Origin: Kaistella gelatinilytica
Lineage (GTDB): Bacteria > Bacteroidota > Bacteroidia > Flavobacteriales > Weeksellaceae
NCBI RefSeq assembly: GCF_015679325.1
Contig: NZ_JADPVI010000002.1
Coordinates: 176,798 to 240,797, forward strand
Length of the DNA stretch: 64,000 bases
Reading direction: 5' to 3'
The notes beneath the pieces are model-generated. The model ran no database searches. It worked only from the letters and a program-made list of their open reading frames with translations, and had not been told where the DNA came from. A program made the position numbers and the translations under genes. This document shows positions 18,609 to 27,762 of this stretch, piece by piece (position 1 is the stretch's first letter; every line of letters begins with the position of its first letter).

Positions 18609-18941
18609 ATTACAGTTATTTTTTGTTGTTACCTTTCAAAATTTGTGTTTGGGCGGGATATCAGTGAAGATAGTGAACTAAATTACTCGCAGAAAACCAG
18701 TTACTTTATAAAAGCAGGAGTTTCAATTTGAGCTTTTTAAGAAGACGATAATTTCTATAAATAGAAACGTCGATTTAACATAATATTAATTCGACTCAAA
18801 AGTAGTATTATTTTTTACAATACAAAATAATCCCGGTGATTTTATGAATAAAGATTTAGAGATCAGGTTTTCAAATAAAAACCCCTGTGTCTATAATCAC
18901 ATTTAAAGAATTGTTACGAAGAGCTAAACATCATATTTAAG
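18609..18941. other. Intergenic region upstream of the surface protein
   Basis: This 333-nt AT-rich region separates the histidine kinase stop from the surface-protein start, both on the minus strand. It should carry the surface-protein promoter, but no perfect TAnnTTTG with a well-spaced TTG stands out. I see no further gene or repeat. Confidence 0.4.
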
Positions 18942-19766
18942 TCAAACCTTTTCGACATTTTTGATGCTATCTTGATCATTTTGAAGATCTAAATTTAATC
19001 TTACATGTAGGCCTTTTTCTGACGGAACAAAATTTAAATTTCCACACAGCGCAACCATTCTGGATTTCATATTTTCAATTCCATCTCCGTAAGCTGCATC
19101 CGGCGTGATCCCTACTCCATCATCCTTTATATCAACCGTGAAAATTTTGCCATCTCTATTGAAATGAACCTCTACATTCTCGGAGTTACTGTGCTTGTAA
19201 ACATTATTGAGCGCCTCTTTTATGCACAGATATAGGTTTCTGCGCGTATCTGCGGAGATGTGATCATAACCAACTTCCTCTTTAAAAATATGTACTTTAA
19301 TATTGGTTTTTGCAAAAAAGTTTTTGGCGTAATGGCTTATTCGCTGGGCGAAATTTTCCAAATTGTCATCTCCGACTTTCAAATTCCACAGGATTTGCCG
19401 CATTGAAACATTTAATTCATCGCAAGTTTGCAGCAACTCCTCAATATTCTGACTGATTTTTATATCGGTCGTTTTTTGTTTAATAAACTGGGTTTGAAGT
19501 TTCAAAGCAGTAATTCCTGATCCAAGATCATCGTGTAGATCATGGGAAACACGGTCATGCTCACTTTGCATTTTTTTTCGGTAATCGATCTCCTGTTGTA
19601 AAAGCTGAGTTCGATATTCCATTTCTTTCAACCTTTCTTCTTTGCTGAAGATCATTTGCCGGCGGTAATACAGAACAATGATAAAAATTAAAAATACTAC
19701 AATTATCACCATCAAAAGAATAGCAATAATTATGGAAAATTTAATTTCGACCGGTAAAGCTCTCAT
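18942..19766 (-). CDS. NarL/LuxR-type sensor histidine kinase
   Basis: A 274-residue kinase with one N-terminal membrane segment (about residues 10-34), a helical linker, the HisKA_3 dimerisation motif HDRVSHDLHDDLGSG with the predicted phospho-His at residue 78, and an HATPase domain (KEALNNVYKHS, then DIKDDGVGI, then GDGIENMKSRM). There is almost no periplasmic sensor domain, so sensing probably depends on the membrane protein encoded 6 nt upstream. The usual LuxR-type response regulator is absent from the neighbourhood, which makes this an orphan kinase here. Confidence 0.9.
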   Translation of the reverse strand: MRALPVEIKFSIIIAILLMVIIVVFLIFIIVLYYRRQMIFSKEERLKEMEYRTQLLQQEIDYRKKMQSEHDRVSHDLHDDLGSGITALKLQTQFIKQKTTDIKISQNIEELLQTCDELNVSMRQILWNLKVGDDNLENFAQRISHYAKNFFAKTNIKVHIFKEEVGYDHISADTRRNLYLCIKEALNNVYKHSNSENVEVHFNRDGKIFTVDIKDDGVGITPDAAYGDGIENMKSRMVALCGNLNFVPSEKGLHVRLNLDLQNDQDSIKNVEKV

Positions 19767-19772
19767 TTCATT

Positions 19773-20375
19773 CTAATATTTACGGGTAACTGCAATAAGA
19801 AAGAATACATAAGTTAAGACGACTGATACTTTAAAAATATCATCTAAAACGACTAAAAAAGAATAGTCATTAGCTGCAAGCCAATGCATAAGGGTAATTC
19901 TGAATAAAAAAATAATGCTCCAGAAAAGCAGTGCTGTACTTACCCAAAATGCCTGCTTTTTCAAAATATAAACTTTCTGCACATTCCTTATTTGATCAAA
20001 AAGCCAAAAAAGTGCAAGTGTAATATAAAATACGGCGACCGTTACGCCGAGGGCTATCGAAAAAGAATATTCAGAAAAAATTATAAATACAACACTAATG
20101 ACCGAAGCCAATACGCCTAAACTAATAATTAGTTTCTTTTGCTTCTCAATTTGTTTTGCGTAATAATAAGTAAAGTACCCAATGTAGAAAAAGGAAGCGG
20201 CCGTATAAATGTGATTTATTTCTACCTTGAAAAAATAAGTCGTAGTCTCGATAAGTGCTACAATAAGAAAATACACGAAAATGTAGGAATAATCTCTTTT
20301 TCGATGGAAAAAAGAAATTAAGAAGCAGAGATAAAGAAGGATGATATATGTAATTGATACAGCAGCAACAAACAT
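19773..20375 (-). CDS. Polytopic membrane protein, partner of the kinase
   Basis: A 200-residue protein made almost entirely of hydrophobic helices, about six to seven membrane segments, with a few short charged loops (FHRKRDY, KQIEKQKK, DQIRNVQK). No catalytic motif is visible. It ends 6 nt before the histidine kinase start and is read in the same direction. The simplest reading is that it is the membrane sensory half of a split sensor kinase. That function is inferred from context only. Confidence 0.7.
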   Translation of the reverse strand: MFVAAVSITYIILLYLCFLISFFHRKRDYSYIFVYFLIVALIETTTYFFKVEINHIYTAASFFYIGYFTYYYAKQIEKQKKLIISLGVLASVISVVFIIFSEYSFSIALGVTVAVFYITLALFWLFDQIRNVQKVYILKKQAFWVSTALLFWSIIFLFRITLMHWLAANDYSFLVVLDDIFKVSVVLTYVFFLIAVTRKY

Positions 20376-20651
20376 AGATTTACAATTTCATAAATTCTTT
20401 TCTTTAAAAATTACTCGTTTAACTAAAATTACAAACTTTCGCAGACTACCAATACGATTTTTTTAATAAATATTATCGGGAATACAAGACAATTTAAACT
20501 TTCGCATAAAATTAAAACTATTTTTTTGTATTTTGATTGATAATCAAAAATAATTAGCTGAAATCATTCATAATTCATCAATTGTACGTAATTAGAACTC
20601 AATGTTGTGAAAAAATTGAGATTGCAAGTTTTTCTTTCCCTCAATAATCTG

Positions 20652-20659
20652 TAAATTTG
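20652..20659 (+). promoter_or_regulatory. -7 box TAAATTTG of glnS
   Basis: TAAATTTG is a perfect TAnnTTTG match 18 nt before the glnS ATG. The -33 position holds only a T-rich stretch. Confidence 0.5.
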
Positions 20660-20677
20660 CGCACTACAAGAAAAACA

Positions 20678-22351
20678 ATGGAAGAAGATAAAAAACCCCT
20701 CAATTTTATTGAGCATATAATAGAAGAAGATATTGCAGCAGGTTTCCCGAAAGAGAAATTGCGTTTTCGTTTCCCGCCAGAACCGAATGGTTATTTGCAT
20801 ATTGGTCACACCAAAGCGATCTGTATTAATTTTGGTCTGGGCGAAAAATATGGCGCACCTGTAAATCTTCGTTTTGATGATACGAATCCTGAAAAAGAAG
20901 AACAGGAATTTGTAGATTCGATCAAAGCAGATATCGATTGGTTAGGTTTCAAATACGATCAGGAATTATATGCCTCTGATTATTTCGACCAATTATATGA
21001 TTGGGCAGTTCAAATGATCAATGACGGAAAAGCTTACGTAGATGAGCAATCTTCAGAAATAATTTCAGAACAAAGAAAAAATCCCTTCGAAGAAGGTGTT
21101 GATTCGCCTTTTAGAAACCGTCCTGTAGCAGAAAGTTTAGACCTTTTTGAGAAAATGAAGAATGGCGAATTCGAAGAAGGTTCGATGTCGCTTCGTGCAA
21201 AAATTGATATGAAATCGCCGAATATGAATATGCGCGATCCGGTGATGTACAGAATTTTGAAAAGACCTCATCACAGAACAGGCGATCAATGGAAAATTTA
21301 TCCGATGTACGATTGGGCACACGGAGAATCAGATTACATTGAACAAATTTCGCACTCATTATGTTCCCTGGAATTCGAAAATCACCGTCCACTTTATGAT
21401 TGGTATTTAGATCAGGTTTATAAAGAAAATTCGGTAAGAAATAAACAGCGCGAATTCGCAAGAATGAATGTTTCTTACATGATCACTTCCAAAAGAAAAT
21501 TACAGCGTCTGGTTGCAGAAAATGCAGTTACAGGTTGGGATGATCCCAGAATGCCGACGATTTCCGGAATGCGAAGATTAGGTTTCACTCCAACTTCTAT
21601 TAAAAACTTCATTGAAAGAGTTGGTGTTGCGAAAAGGGAAAATTTAATAGACATTCAGTTGCTTGAATTTTTCGTGCGCGAAGATCTAAATAAAATTGCA
21701 ACAAGAGTAATGACGGTCGTAGATCCTGTAAAACTGGTGATCACGAACTATCCGGAAAATGAAGAGGAATATTTAGAAACCGAAAATAATCCGGAAGAGG
21801 AAAATGCCGGAACGCGGGAAATTCCTTTTTCAAGAGAACTTTATATCGAAAGAGAGGACTTTCAGGAAGAAGCGAATAAAAAGTTTTTCCGCTTAAAATT
21901 AGGTGGTGAAGTCCGTTTGAAATCTGCTTACATCATTAAGGCAGAAAGCGTAGACAAAGACGAAAATGGGAAGATCACAACCATTTACGCCACTTACGAT
22001 GAGAAAAGCAAATCAGGAAGCGGAACAGAAGAAAGTTTGCGGAAAGTAAAAGGAACGTTGCACTGGGTTTCTGCAAAACATGCGATTCCTGTGGATATCC
22101 GAATTTACGACCGACTTTTTACCACGCCACAACCAGATGCAGAAAAAGAAAATGATTTCATGCAATTCATTAATCCAGAGAGTTTAAAAACCGTAAAAGG
22201 ATTTGCAGAGCCGAGTCTTAAAAACGCAGAAATAGGACATCCTTATCAGTTTCAAAGAATTGGTTATTTTATGAAAGACAGGGATTCTACCGCGGAAAAT
22301 ATGGTTTTTAACAGAACGGTTACTTTGAAAGATTCTTTTAAAATTGATTAG
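20678..22351 (+). CDS. glnS: Glutaminyl-tRNA synthetase
   Basis: A 557-residue class I synthetase that charges tRNA-Gln. It shows the HIGH signature in GYLHIGHTKAI (about residues 41-51), FRFPPEPNG just before it, the DDTNPEKE segment and, as the KMSKS loop, ITSKRKLQRLV. The C-terminal beta-barrel anticodon-binding region follows (EIPFSRELYIE, then GEVRLKSAYII, then WVSAKHAIPVDIR). The open frame extends to 20657, but ATG 20678 gives the expected N-terminus MEEDKKPLNF. Its presence implies direct glutaminylation rather than only the GatCAB route. A terminator follows at 22373. Confidence 0.96.
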   Translation: MEEDKKPLNFIEHIIEEDIAAGFPKEKLRFRFPPEPNGYLHIGHTKAICINFGLGEKYGAPVNLRFDDTNPEKEEQEFVDSIKADIDWLGFKYDQELYASDYFDQLYDWAVQMINDGKAYVDEQSSEIISEQRKNPFEEGVDSPFRNRPVAESLDLFEKMKNGEFEEGSMSLRAKIDMKSPNMNMRDPVMYRILKRPHHRTGDQWKIYPMYDWAHGESDYIEQISHSLCSLEFENHRPLYDWYLDQVYKENSVRNKQREFARMNVSYMITSKRKLQRLVAENAVTGWDDPRMPTISGMRRLGFTPTSIKNFIERVGVAKRENLIDIQLLEFFVREDLNKIATRVMTVVDPVKLVITNYPENEEEYLETENNPEEENAGTREIPFSRELYIEREDFQEEANKKFFRLKLGGEVRLKSAYIIKAESVDKDENGKITTIYATYDEKSKSGSGTEESLRKVKGTLHWVSAKHAIPVDIRIYDRLFTTPQPDAEKENDFMQFINPESLKTVKGFAEPSLKNAEIGHPYQFQRIGYFMKDRDSTAENMVFNRTVTLKDSFKID

Positions 22352-22372
22352 AAACGTTTACTAATAATTGAA

Positions 22373-22402
22373 AACTTCGGATTATCTCCGGAGTTTTTCT
22401 TT
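22373..22402 (+). terminator. Terminator of glnS
   Basis: Stem AACTTCGGA/TCCGGAGTT (one G-U pair) with a 5-nt loop and the run TTTTTCTTTT, 22 nt after the glnS stop codon. Confidence 0.75.
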
Positions 22403-22490
22403 TGTAAAGGAAGGGGAATTAATTACCGCGATAATTTTAAAATTCTCTTTTGGCAAAGTTTAAATCTTTGACAGTGAGTTGCAACTGCAT

Positions 22491-22516
22491 TAAACTTTAA
22501 ACTTTAAACTTTAAAC
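22491..22516. repeat. Heptamer tandem repeat (TAAACTT)n
   Basis: About 3.7 copies of the 7-mer TAAACTT in the intergenic region upstream of the thioredoxin-like gene. No function is known, and it may vary in copy number. Confidence 0.6.
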
Positions 22517-22587
22517 AAGATTTAAACAACCGCTTCAAAAAAATAGTTCTGTTATTTTTTTATATTTATCTTCGCATCAAATTTTTA

Positions 22588-23766
22588 ATGAAAATGAAAA
22601 AAATATTTTCACTCCTTATATTATGTATTTCTATTTTGATTTTTTCGCAGGAAGGGATCAACTTTCAGCAAACAAGTTTCAAAGAAATTCTCGCCAAAGC
22701 AAAAGCAGAGAAAAAAATTGTTTTCATCGATGCTTATGCGTCATGGTGTGGTCCTTGTAAACTGATGGAAAAAAATGTTTTTCCTCTAAAATCAGTTGCA
22801 GATTATTACAACAGCAATTTTATCAATGCAAGATTTGACATGGAAAAAGGGGAAGGTCCACAGTTAGCCATGAAATATGGAATTCGTTCCTATCCGAGTT
22901 TTCTTTTTCTGAATGGTGATGGTGAAGTGGTCTTAAAAAATATGGGTTACATGGGCGAAGAGGATTTTTTGACCATTGCTAAAGAAGCCAACAATCCTAA
23001 ATATGCGACTTCCTCTAACAAAGAACTTTTCGAAAAAGGAGAAAAAGATCCTGAGTTTTTATTGAATATGATGCGCTTATATGCGGATAATGATTATGAT
23101 CTGGCTAAAAAAGTTTCAGAGAGATATTTCGAGGTCAAAAAAAATGATCCGCTAACGAAGGATGATTTAGGCATGCTGCTTTATTTTCTAAAATCTCCGA
23201 ATGACCCTAATTATAAAGTTTTCGTCAATAAAAAAGCAGAGATCATTACTTTAATGTCAGAAGATATTTACAAACAATTTGATGCGAATATCAAGATTTC
23301 TAAAATTCTGGAAACTTCTTTAGACCAGAAGACAGGTGTCATTAATGATGCATATTTCTACAAAAATGCAATCCCATTAATTGGCAAAGACGACGCGGAA
23401 ACTGCGTTGAACAGAATGAAAGTATTATTCTATCCCACTGTTTCAAATTACACTGGGTACGAAAAAGCAGCTTTGGAATATTACAAAAATTCCGATAGTT
23501 TTGATACCGAAGAATTGATAAAAGCAGCCTGGATCTTTAGTGAGCATGTTTCGAACCGCGTTTCTCTTAAAAAGGCAGAAGAATGGGCCGAAAAAGCAGT
23601 CATGAAAAGTGAAACGGCTGAAAACACTTACATCCTTGCAAAATTATATGCCGAAACCGGGAATAAAGACAATGCAAAAATGTATGCCGAAATTGCGAAA
23701 AATCTTGCTGTAACGCAGGGAAAAGATGCAACTTTGGCGACGAAACTTTTAGAAACTTTAAAATAA
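22588..23766 (+). CDS. Periplasmic thioredoxin-like protein with helical repeat tail
   Basis: A 392-residue exported protein with a signal peptide (about residues 1-20, ending FSQ), then a thioredoxin domain with the redox motif WCGPC (about 54-58) and the cis-Pro segment IRSYPSFLFL. From about residue 150 the rest is alpha-helical, with TPR-like helices near the end (KKAEEWAEKAV, then NTYILAKLYAETG). The family is common in Bacteroidetes as a thiol-disulfide reductase or oxidase in the cell envelope. The substrate is unknown. An alternative ATG lies two codons downstream (22594). Two small envelope genes follow in the same direction. Confidence 0.85.
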   Translation: MKMKKIFSLLILCISILIFSQEGINFQQTSFKEILAKAKAEKKIVFIDAYASWCGPCKLMEKNVFPLKSVADYYNSNFINARFDMEKGEGPQLAMKYGIRSYPSFLFLNGDGEVVLKNMGYMGEEDFLTIAKEANNPKYATSSNKELFEKGEKDPEFLLNMMRLYADNDYDLAKKVSERYFEVKKNDPLTKDDLGMLLYFLKSPNDPNYKVFVNKKAEIITLMSEDIYKQFDANIKISKILETSLDQKTGVINDAYFYKNAIPLIGKDDAETALNRMKVLFYPTVSNYTGYEKAALEYYKNSDSFDTEELIKAAWIFSEHVSNRVSLKKAEEWAEKAVMKSETAENTYILAKLYAETGNKDNAKMYAEIAKNLAVTQGKDATLATKLLETLK

Positions 23767-23776
23767 CAATTCTATT

Positions 23777-24409
23777 TTGAAAAAATTAATTCTGGCCCTA
23801 TCCATTTCCATTGCATCTTTCGTAAGTGGTCAAATTCAGGATACTGTTACTGTCGCTCCAAAAAAATTATACATCAAAGCAAACGCACTTTTTCTTCCGG
23901 TCGGAATTTTGAATGCCGGACTTGAATACCAACTCAATAGAAAAATGACGATTCAAGGTGAAATTTTTGTTTCTCCCTGGAAATCATTTGCTGGAAAAGA
24001 TGCGCAGGTTTACATGATCGGTATTGATGGCAGATATTATTTTAAGGAAGCATTCAAACACTGGTATGTCGGTGCCAATCTTTCTGCCGCGCGATTTATC
24101 ATTCAAAAATACAATTATTGGGGAGACGGTATTTATCAGTATACACCGACATCTCCGGTTTATAACAGAGCGGATGTTTATCAGGATGGATACGCAATAA
24201 TGCTTGGTGCAATCGTCGGATATCAGTTTCAACTTAGCGAAAAATGGAATATGGATCTGTTTTTTGGAGCAGGAACAATACAAAGTTTTTACAAAGGTCG
24301 TGTTCACGGTCTGGATGTTCGGTACGATGACGACGGACGCGACTGGAACAAAAGCGGAGAATTCCTTCCGTACAAAGGTGGAATCATGATCTCTTATAAA
24401 TTAAGATAA
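23777..24409 (+). CDS. DUF3575-type outer-membrane protein
   Basis: A 210-residue protein opening with TTG at 23777, with a signal peptide (about residues 1-18, ending SGQ) and a body of alternating amphipathic strands rich in Tyr, Trp and Gly, ending in KGGIMISYKLR, the pattern of a small beta-barrel. The KANALFLPVGILNAGLEYQL segment and the central YMIGIDGRYYF fit the DUF3575 family of Bacteroidetes. Its role is unknown. It follows the thioredoxin gene by 10 nt, and its stop overlaps the next start (TAATG), so the three genes are one operon. Confidence 0.8.
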   Translation: MKKLILALSISIASFVSGQIQDTVTVAPKKLYIKANALFLPVGILNAGLEYQLNRKMTIQGEIFVSPWKSFAGKDAQVYMIGIDGRYYFKEAFKHWYVGANLSAARFIIQKYNYWGDGIYQYTPTSPVYNRADVYQDGYAIMLGAIVGYQFQLSEKWNMDLFFGAGTIQSFYKGRVHGLDVRYDDDGRDWNKSGEFLPYKGGIMISYKLR

Positions 24410-24612
24410 TGGATATTAAAAGCACTAAATTTCTGGTGATCGCAATGATTACTTTCATCATTTTATTTTTAATGAATTACATCGGTAACAATAATGCCGA
24501 TAAAATAGAAACTGCTTTGATGACCGCTGTCGCAGGTGTAGTTGGTTTAACGATCGGAATGTGGTTTGTACACCGTAATTCAAAAGATGATACCCATCAC
24601 GATTTTGATTAA
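24409..24612 (+). CDS. Small two-helix membrane protein
   Basis: A 67-residue protein with two predicted membrane helices (about residues 7-24 and 37-54) and a His/Asp-rich C-terminus (DDTHHDFD). The start ATG shares its A with the preceding TAA stop, a translational coupling arrangement. No named family is recognised. A strong terminator follows at 24636. Confidence 0.65.
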   Translation: MDIKSTKFLVIAMITFIILFLMNYIGNNNADKIETALMTAVAGVVGLTIGMWFVHRNSKDDTHHDFD

Positions 24613-24635
24613 ATTTTCTTTCTAAAAATATATTA

Positions 24636-24667
24636 AAACAGATTTCATTGAAGTCTGTTTTTTTTTA
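24636..24667 (+). terminator. Terminator of the thioredoxin-DUF3575 operon
   Basis: Stem AAACAGATTT/AAGTCTGTTT with loop CATTG and a run of about 10 T, 24 nt after the stop of the small membrane protein. Confidence 0.8.
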
Positions 24668-24716
24668 TAGAAATTTTTATCTGAAATTCACTTTTCGTCA
24701 TTTCGCACAAAAAAAT

Positions 24717-24724
24717 TACCTTTG
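24717..24724 (+). promoter_or_regulatory. -7 box TACCTTTG directly before the dus start
   Basis: TACCTTTG is a perfect TAnnTTTG match that ends only 4 nt before the ATG at 24729. Transcription should begin at or within a few bases of the start codon, which predicts a leaderless mRNA and supports this start over the longer upstream frame. Confidence 0.5.
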
Positions 24725-24728
24725 CACC

Positions 24729-25724
24729 ATGATAAAAATCGGTAATATCGAACTGCCAGAATTTCCTTTGTTGCTCGCTCCCATGGAAGATGTTTCAGAT
24801 CCACCATTCCGCAGATTGTGCAAAATGCACGGTGCAGACATGATGTATTCTGAATTTATTTCTTCAGAAGGTCTTATTCGGGACGCAATGAAAAGCATGA
24901 AAAAACTCGATATTTTCGATTATGAAAGACCCGTTGGAATTCAGATTTTCGGTGGTGATGAAGAAGCAATGGCGCTTTCTGCCAAGATCGTAGCCGCAGT
25001 AAACCCGGATATTGTTGATATTAATTTTGGATGTCCCGTAAAAAAAGTGGTTTGTAAAGGAGCCGGTGCTGGAGTTTTAAAAGATATTGATCTCATGATC
25101 CGTCTTACAAAAGCCGTTGTAAATTCTACCGATCTGCCGGTGACCGTAAAAACCCGTTTAGGTTGGGATACAGAAACCATCAATATCATGGAAGTCGCTG
25201 AAAGACTGCAGGATGTTGGCGTAAAAGCCTTAACGATTCACGCCCGAACCCGCGCTCAAATGTACAAAGGTGAAGCGGACTGGAATTATATTTCTAAAGT
25301 AAAAAACAATCCCAGAATTAATATTCCGATCTTCGGGAATGGTGATGTAGATTCTCCCCAAAAAGCCTGGGATTATAAAAATAAATACGACTGCGACGGC
25401 ATTATGATCGGTCGCGGCGCAATTGGTTATCCCTGGATCTTCAATGAAGTCAAACATTTTTTCAAAACGGGAGAAATTCTACCCGAACCTACCCTTACTC
25501 AGAGATTAGAAGCTATTCGTCAACACGCAGAATGGAGTATGGAATGGAAAGGTGAAAGATTAGGACTCATCGAAATGCGTCAACATTACGGCAATTATTT
25601 CCGTGGGATCCCTCATTTTAAAGATTTCCGACGTAAATTTTTAGAAGTTTTTACTCTGGAGGAAATGGATGTTGTGATCGCAGAAGCTGATGCGTTTTAT
25701 AAAGATTTTGAGTTTTCCAGTTAG
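24729..25724 (+). CDS. dusB: tRNA-dihydrouridine synthase (DusB-like)
   Basis: A 331-residue FMN-dependent enzyme that reduces uridine in the tRNA D-loop. It shows LAPMEDVSDPPFR near the N-terminus, the catalytic Cys in INFGCPVKKV, the GAGAGVL loop, the VKTRLGWD segment, LTIHARTRAQMYKG and the FMN-phosphate region GIMIGRGAIGYPWIF. These identify the Dus family, and DusB is the usual single bacterial type. The frame is open upstream to 24648, but the ATG at 24729 matches the family N-terminus and sits just after a promoter box. It is a monocistronic unit convergent with the outer-membrane gene. Confidence 0.93.
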   Translation: MIKIGNIELPEFPLLLAPMEDVSDPPFRRLCKMHGADMMYSEFISSEGLIRDAMKSMKKLDIFDYERPVGIQIFGGDEEAMALSAKIVAAVNPDIVDINFGCPVKKVVCKGAGAGVLKDIDLMIRLTKAVVNSTDLPVTVKTRLGWDTETINIMEVAERLQDVGVKALTIHARTRAQMYKGEADWNYISKVKNNPRINIPIFGNGDVDSPQKAWDYKNKYDCDGIMIGRGAIGYPWIFNEVKHFFKTGEILPEPTLTQRLEAIRQHAEWSMEWKGERLGLIEMRQHYGNYFRGIPHFKDFRRKFLEVFTLEEMDVVIAEADAFYKDFEFSS

Positions 25725-25870
25725 AAAAAGAGCTAGGTAAAAAGTAAAAAGAGCCAGGTTTGAATCTTGGTTATTGAGGATTTGAGTTTTTGAGTGGTTA
25801 AAGCTTTTTAAATATTTATCAATAGCGTCGAAAAGCTCACTCAAAATTTACTGATTTAGTTCTTCAAATA

Positions 25871-26527
25871 TCACTTTTTAAAATTATATTTTACACCAAA
25901 ATTAAGCAGCGCATTCTGTGGATAATAACCTCCATTTAAGATAATAAAATGGGTAGAACCTTTATAACCGCCCAATAAATAATATTCGTAATCAGCATAA
26001 ATTGCCAGTTTTTCATCAACGAAGTAGTTTAATCCTATTCCCGAATTTAAACTTGCGAATTGTTTTGCATACTCGGTGCTAAGATTTTCCGAATAATTAT
26101 ATTCACTTTTGGTTTCAATATTATAAGCAACTCCCAATTTTAGATTAGCGCGAAGATTTTTATATAATCTAAATTCCCACTTTATATCGACCGGCATTGA
26201 AATTACAGCTCCCCGAAAAGTGCCAAAAGATTCATCACTTCCCAGATCAAGCCAACTTCCACTGTGCGTATCTGGTCTGTAAAAAGCGAGTCCCGTCTTA
26301 AAATATTTTAACCGTGCCGACAAACTCCACTGTTTTCCAATGTAATATTCTGCCAAAACTCCTCCCTGAAGTGAAACATCTTTTTGATCTACAGCATATT
26401 CATTGATGATATTGAGGCCCGCTTCTGCGCCCAAATACCATTTTCCTTTTGGATTAATGAAATCTGCTTTCTGAGCAAAAGCATTAGTGAAAAATAAAAC
26501 TGAAAATAGTAAAAATGTTTTTTTCAT
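25871..26527 (-). CDS. Outer-membrane beta-barrel protein
   Basis: A protein of about 218 residues with a signal peptide (MKKTFLLFSVLFFTNAFAQ). The body is made of amphipathic strands rich in Tyr, Gly and Leu and finishes with FGVKYNFKK, a C-terminal aromatic strand typical of small barrels. No ligand can be inferred. The ATG three codons inside the open frame gives the better signal peptide, so the start is placed at 26527. No terminator is obvious in the convergent space shared with dus. Confidence 0.75.
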   Translation of the reverse strand: MKKTFLLFSVLFFTNAFAQKADFINPKGKWYLGAEAGLNIINEYAVDQKDVSLQGGVLAEYYIGKQWSLSARLKYFKTGLAFYRPDTHSGSWLDLGSDESFGTFRGAVISMPVDIKWEFRLYKNLRANLKLGVAYNIETKSEYNYSENLSTEYAKQFASLNSGIGLNYFVDEKLAIYADYEYYLLGGYKGSTHFIILNGGYYPQNALLNFGVKYNFKK

Positions 26528-26783
26528 ACAGATCAAATTTTTATTCGAAATTCATTTCAATAAATGTACACAAACATTAGTTAGCACAAGCAGGAAGAAT
26601 TTTCAAATACAATTATAAAACTTTCCATCAATTTGAATTACTATTTGAAAGCACCTTAAATTTTAAAAAGACTAAAATCACGACCGCTGAATCTGGGAAA
26701 AACCTAAATGAAGTTTTCTAATATTTATCAATATTTCCGTAACTTTCAATGTTATTTAAAGACTAATCTATAAAATTAATTGG

Positions 26784-27689
26784 ATGCTTAAAGCAGAAAA
26801 TGTAACGAAGACTTATAACGCCGGAAAAAAACTGGCGCTCGAAAATTTCTCTATCGATGTTCCTGAAGCCAGCATTTACGGATTATTAGGTCCAAATGGT
26901 GCTGGAAAGACGACTTTCATTCGAATCATCAATCAAATTACACAGGCTGATTCTGGCGAGGTTTATATCAATAATCAAAAGCTGAATCCCGAACACATCA
27001 AACAAATCGGTTATATGCCGGAAGAACGGGGTTTGTATAAAAACATGTCTGTTGGCGACCAGATTCTTTATTTTGGGGAGTTGAAAGGAATGAGTAAAAG
27101 CGATGCACTGTCGCAAGCCAAATACTGGTTCGAACAATTACAGATCGATCAGTGGTGGAAGAAAAAACTGAGCGAACTTTCCAAAGGAATGGCGCAGAAA
27201 ATTCAGTTTGTAGTCACGGTATTGCACCGACCGAAGCTGTTGATATTGGATGAACCTTTTTCAGGTTTCGATCCGGTAAATGCAAACTTAATTAAAGACC
27301 AGATCCTGAAATTAAAAAATAACGGCACGACGATCATCCTCTCAACTCACCGAATGGAAAGCGTCGAAGAAATGTGCGATTACGTAGCGCTGATTGACAA
27401 TGCAAAGAAAGTTTTAGACGGAAAAGTATTTGATGTTCGCGAAAAATTCAAGAAAAATATTTTTGGAATTACGCTTGCCGAAGTCAATGAGGAGAAATTT
27501 GAACTTTTTAAAAATCAGTTTCAGATTAATGATTATTCGACCGAAAATCAGCTCGTTTCCTTCAATCTAAAAAATGATAACGACCAGAATTTACTGTTAA
27601 ATGAACTCATGAAAATCGGGAAAATAAGATCGTTTGACGAGAAAATCCCGAGCATGAATGAAGTCTTTATTAACGCAGTACAACAATAA
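26784..27689 (+). CDS. ABC transporter ATP-binding protein (NatA-like)
   Basis: A 301-residue ATPase with Walker A GPNGAGKTT (about residues 37-45), the Q-loop region IGYMPEERGLYKNMSV, ABC signature LSKGMAQK, Walker B LLILDEPFSG and the switch His in LSTHRMESVEE. The C-terminal 80 residues (IFGITLAEVN onwards) match the DUF4162 tail of ABC-2 exporters. With the permease 73 nt downstream it forms a drug- or sodium-type exporter of the NatAB family. The substrate is unknown. Confidence 0.92.
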   Translation: MLKAENVTKTYNAGKKLALENFSIDVPEASIYGLLGPNGAGKTTFIRIINQITQADSGEVYINNQKLNPEHIKQIGYMPEERGLYKNMSVGDQILYFGELKGMSKSDALSQAKYWFEQLQIDQWWKKKLSELSKGMAQKIQFVVTVLHRPKLLILDEPFSGFDPVNANLIKDQILKLKNNGTTIILSTHRMESVEEMCDYVALIDNAKKVLDGKVFDVREKFKKNIFGITLAEVNEEKFELFKNQFQINDYSTENQLVSFNLKNDNDQNLLLNELMKIGKIRSFDEKIPSMNEVFINAVQQ

Positions 27690-27762
27690 ATGATGATTGA
27701 TGGCTTATTGATTTAATAACATCATCTATCAATTATCAGTGATCAACAATCAACTATAACTT

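Noticed and set aside
20678-22351. GlnRS with ITSKRK instead of the common MSKRK
   Set aside because: The position of the loop and its Lys-Arg-Lys core are kept. Variation at the first residues is tolerated in the family, so it is not a sign of inactivity.
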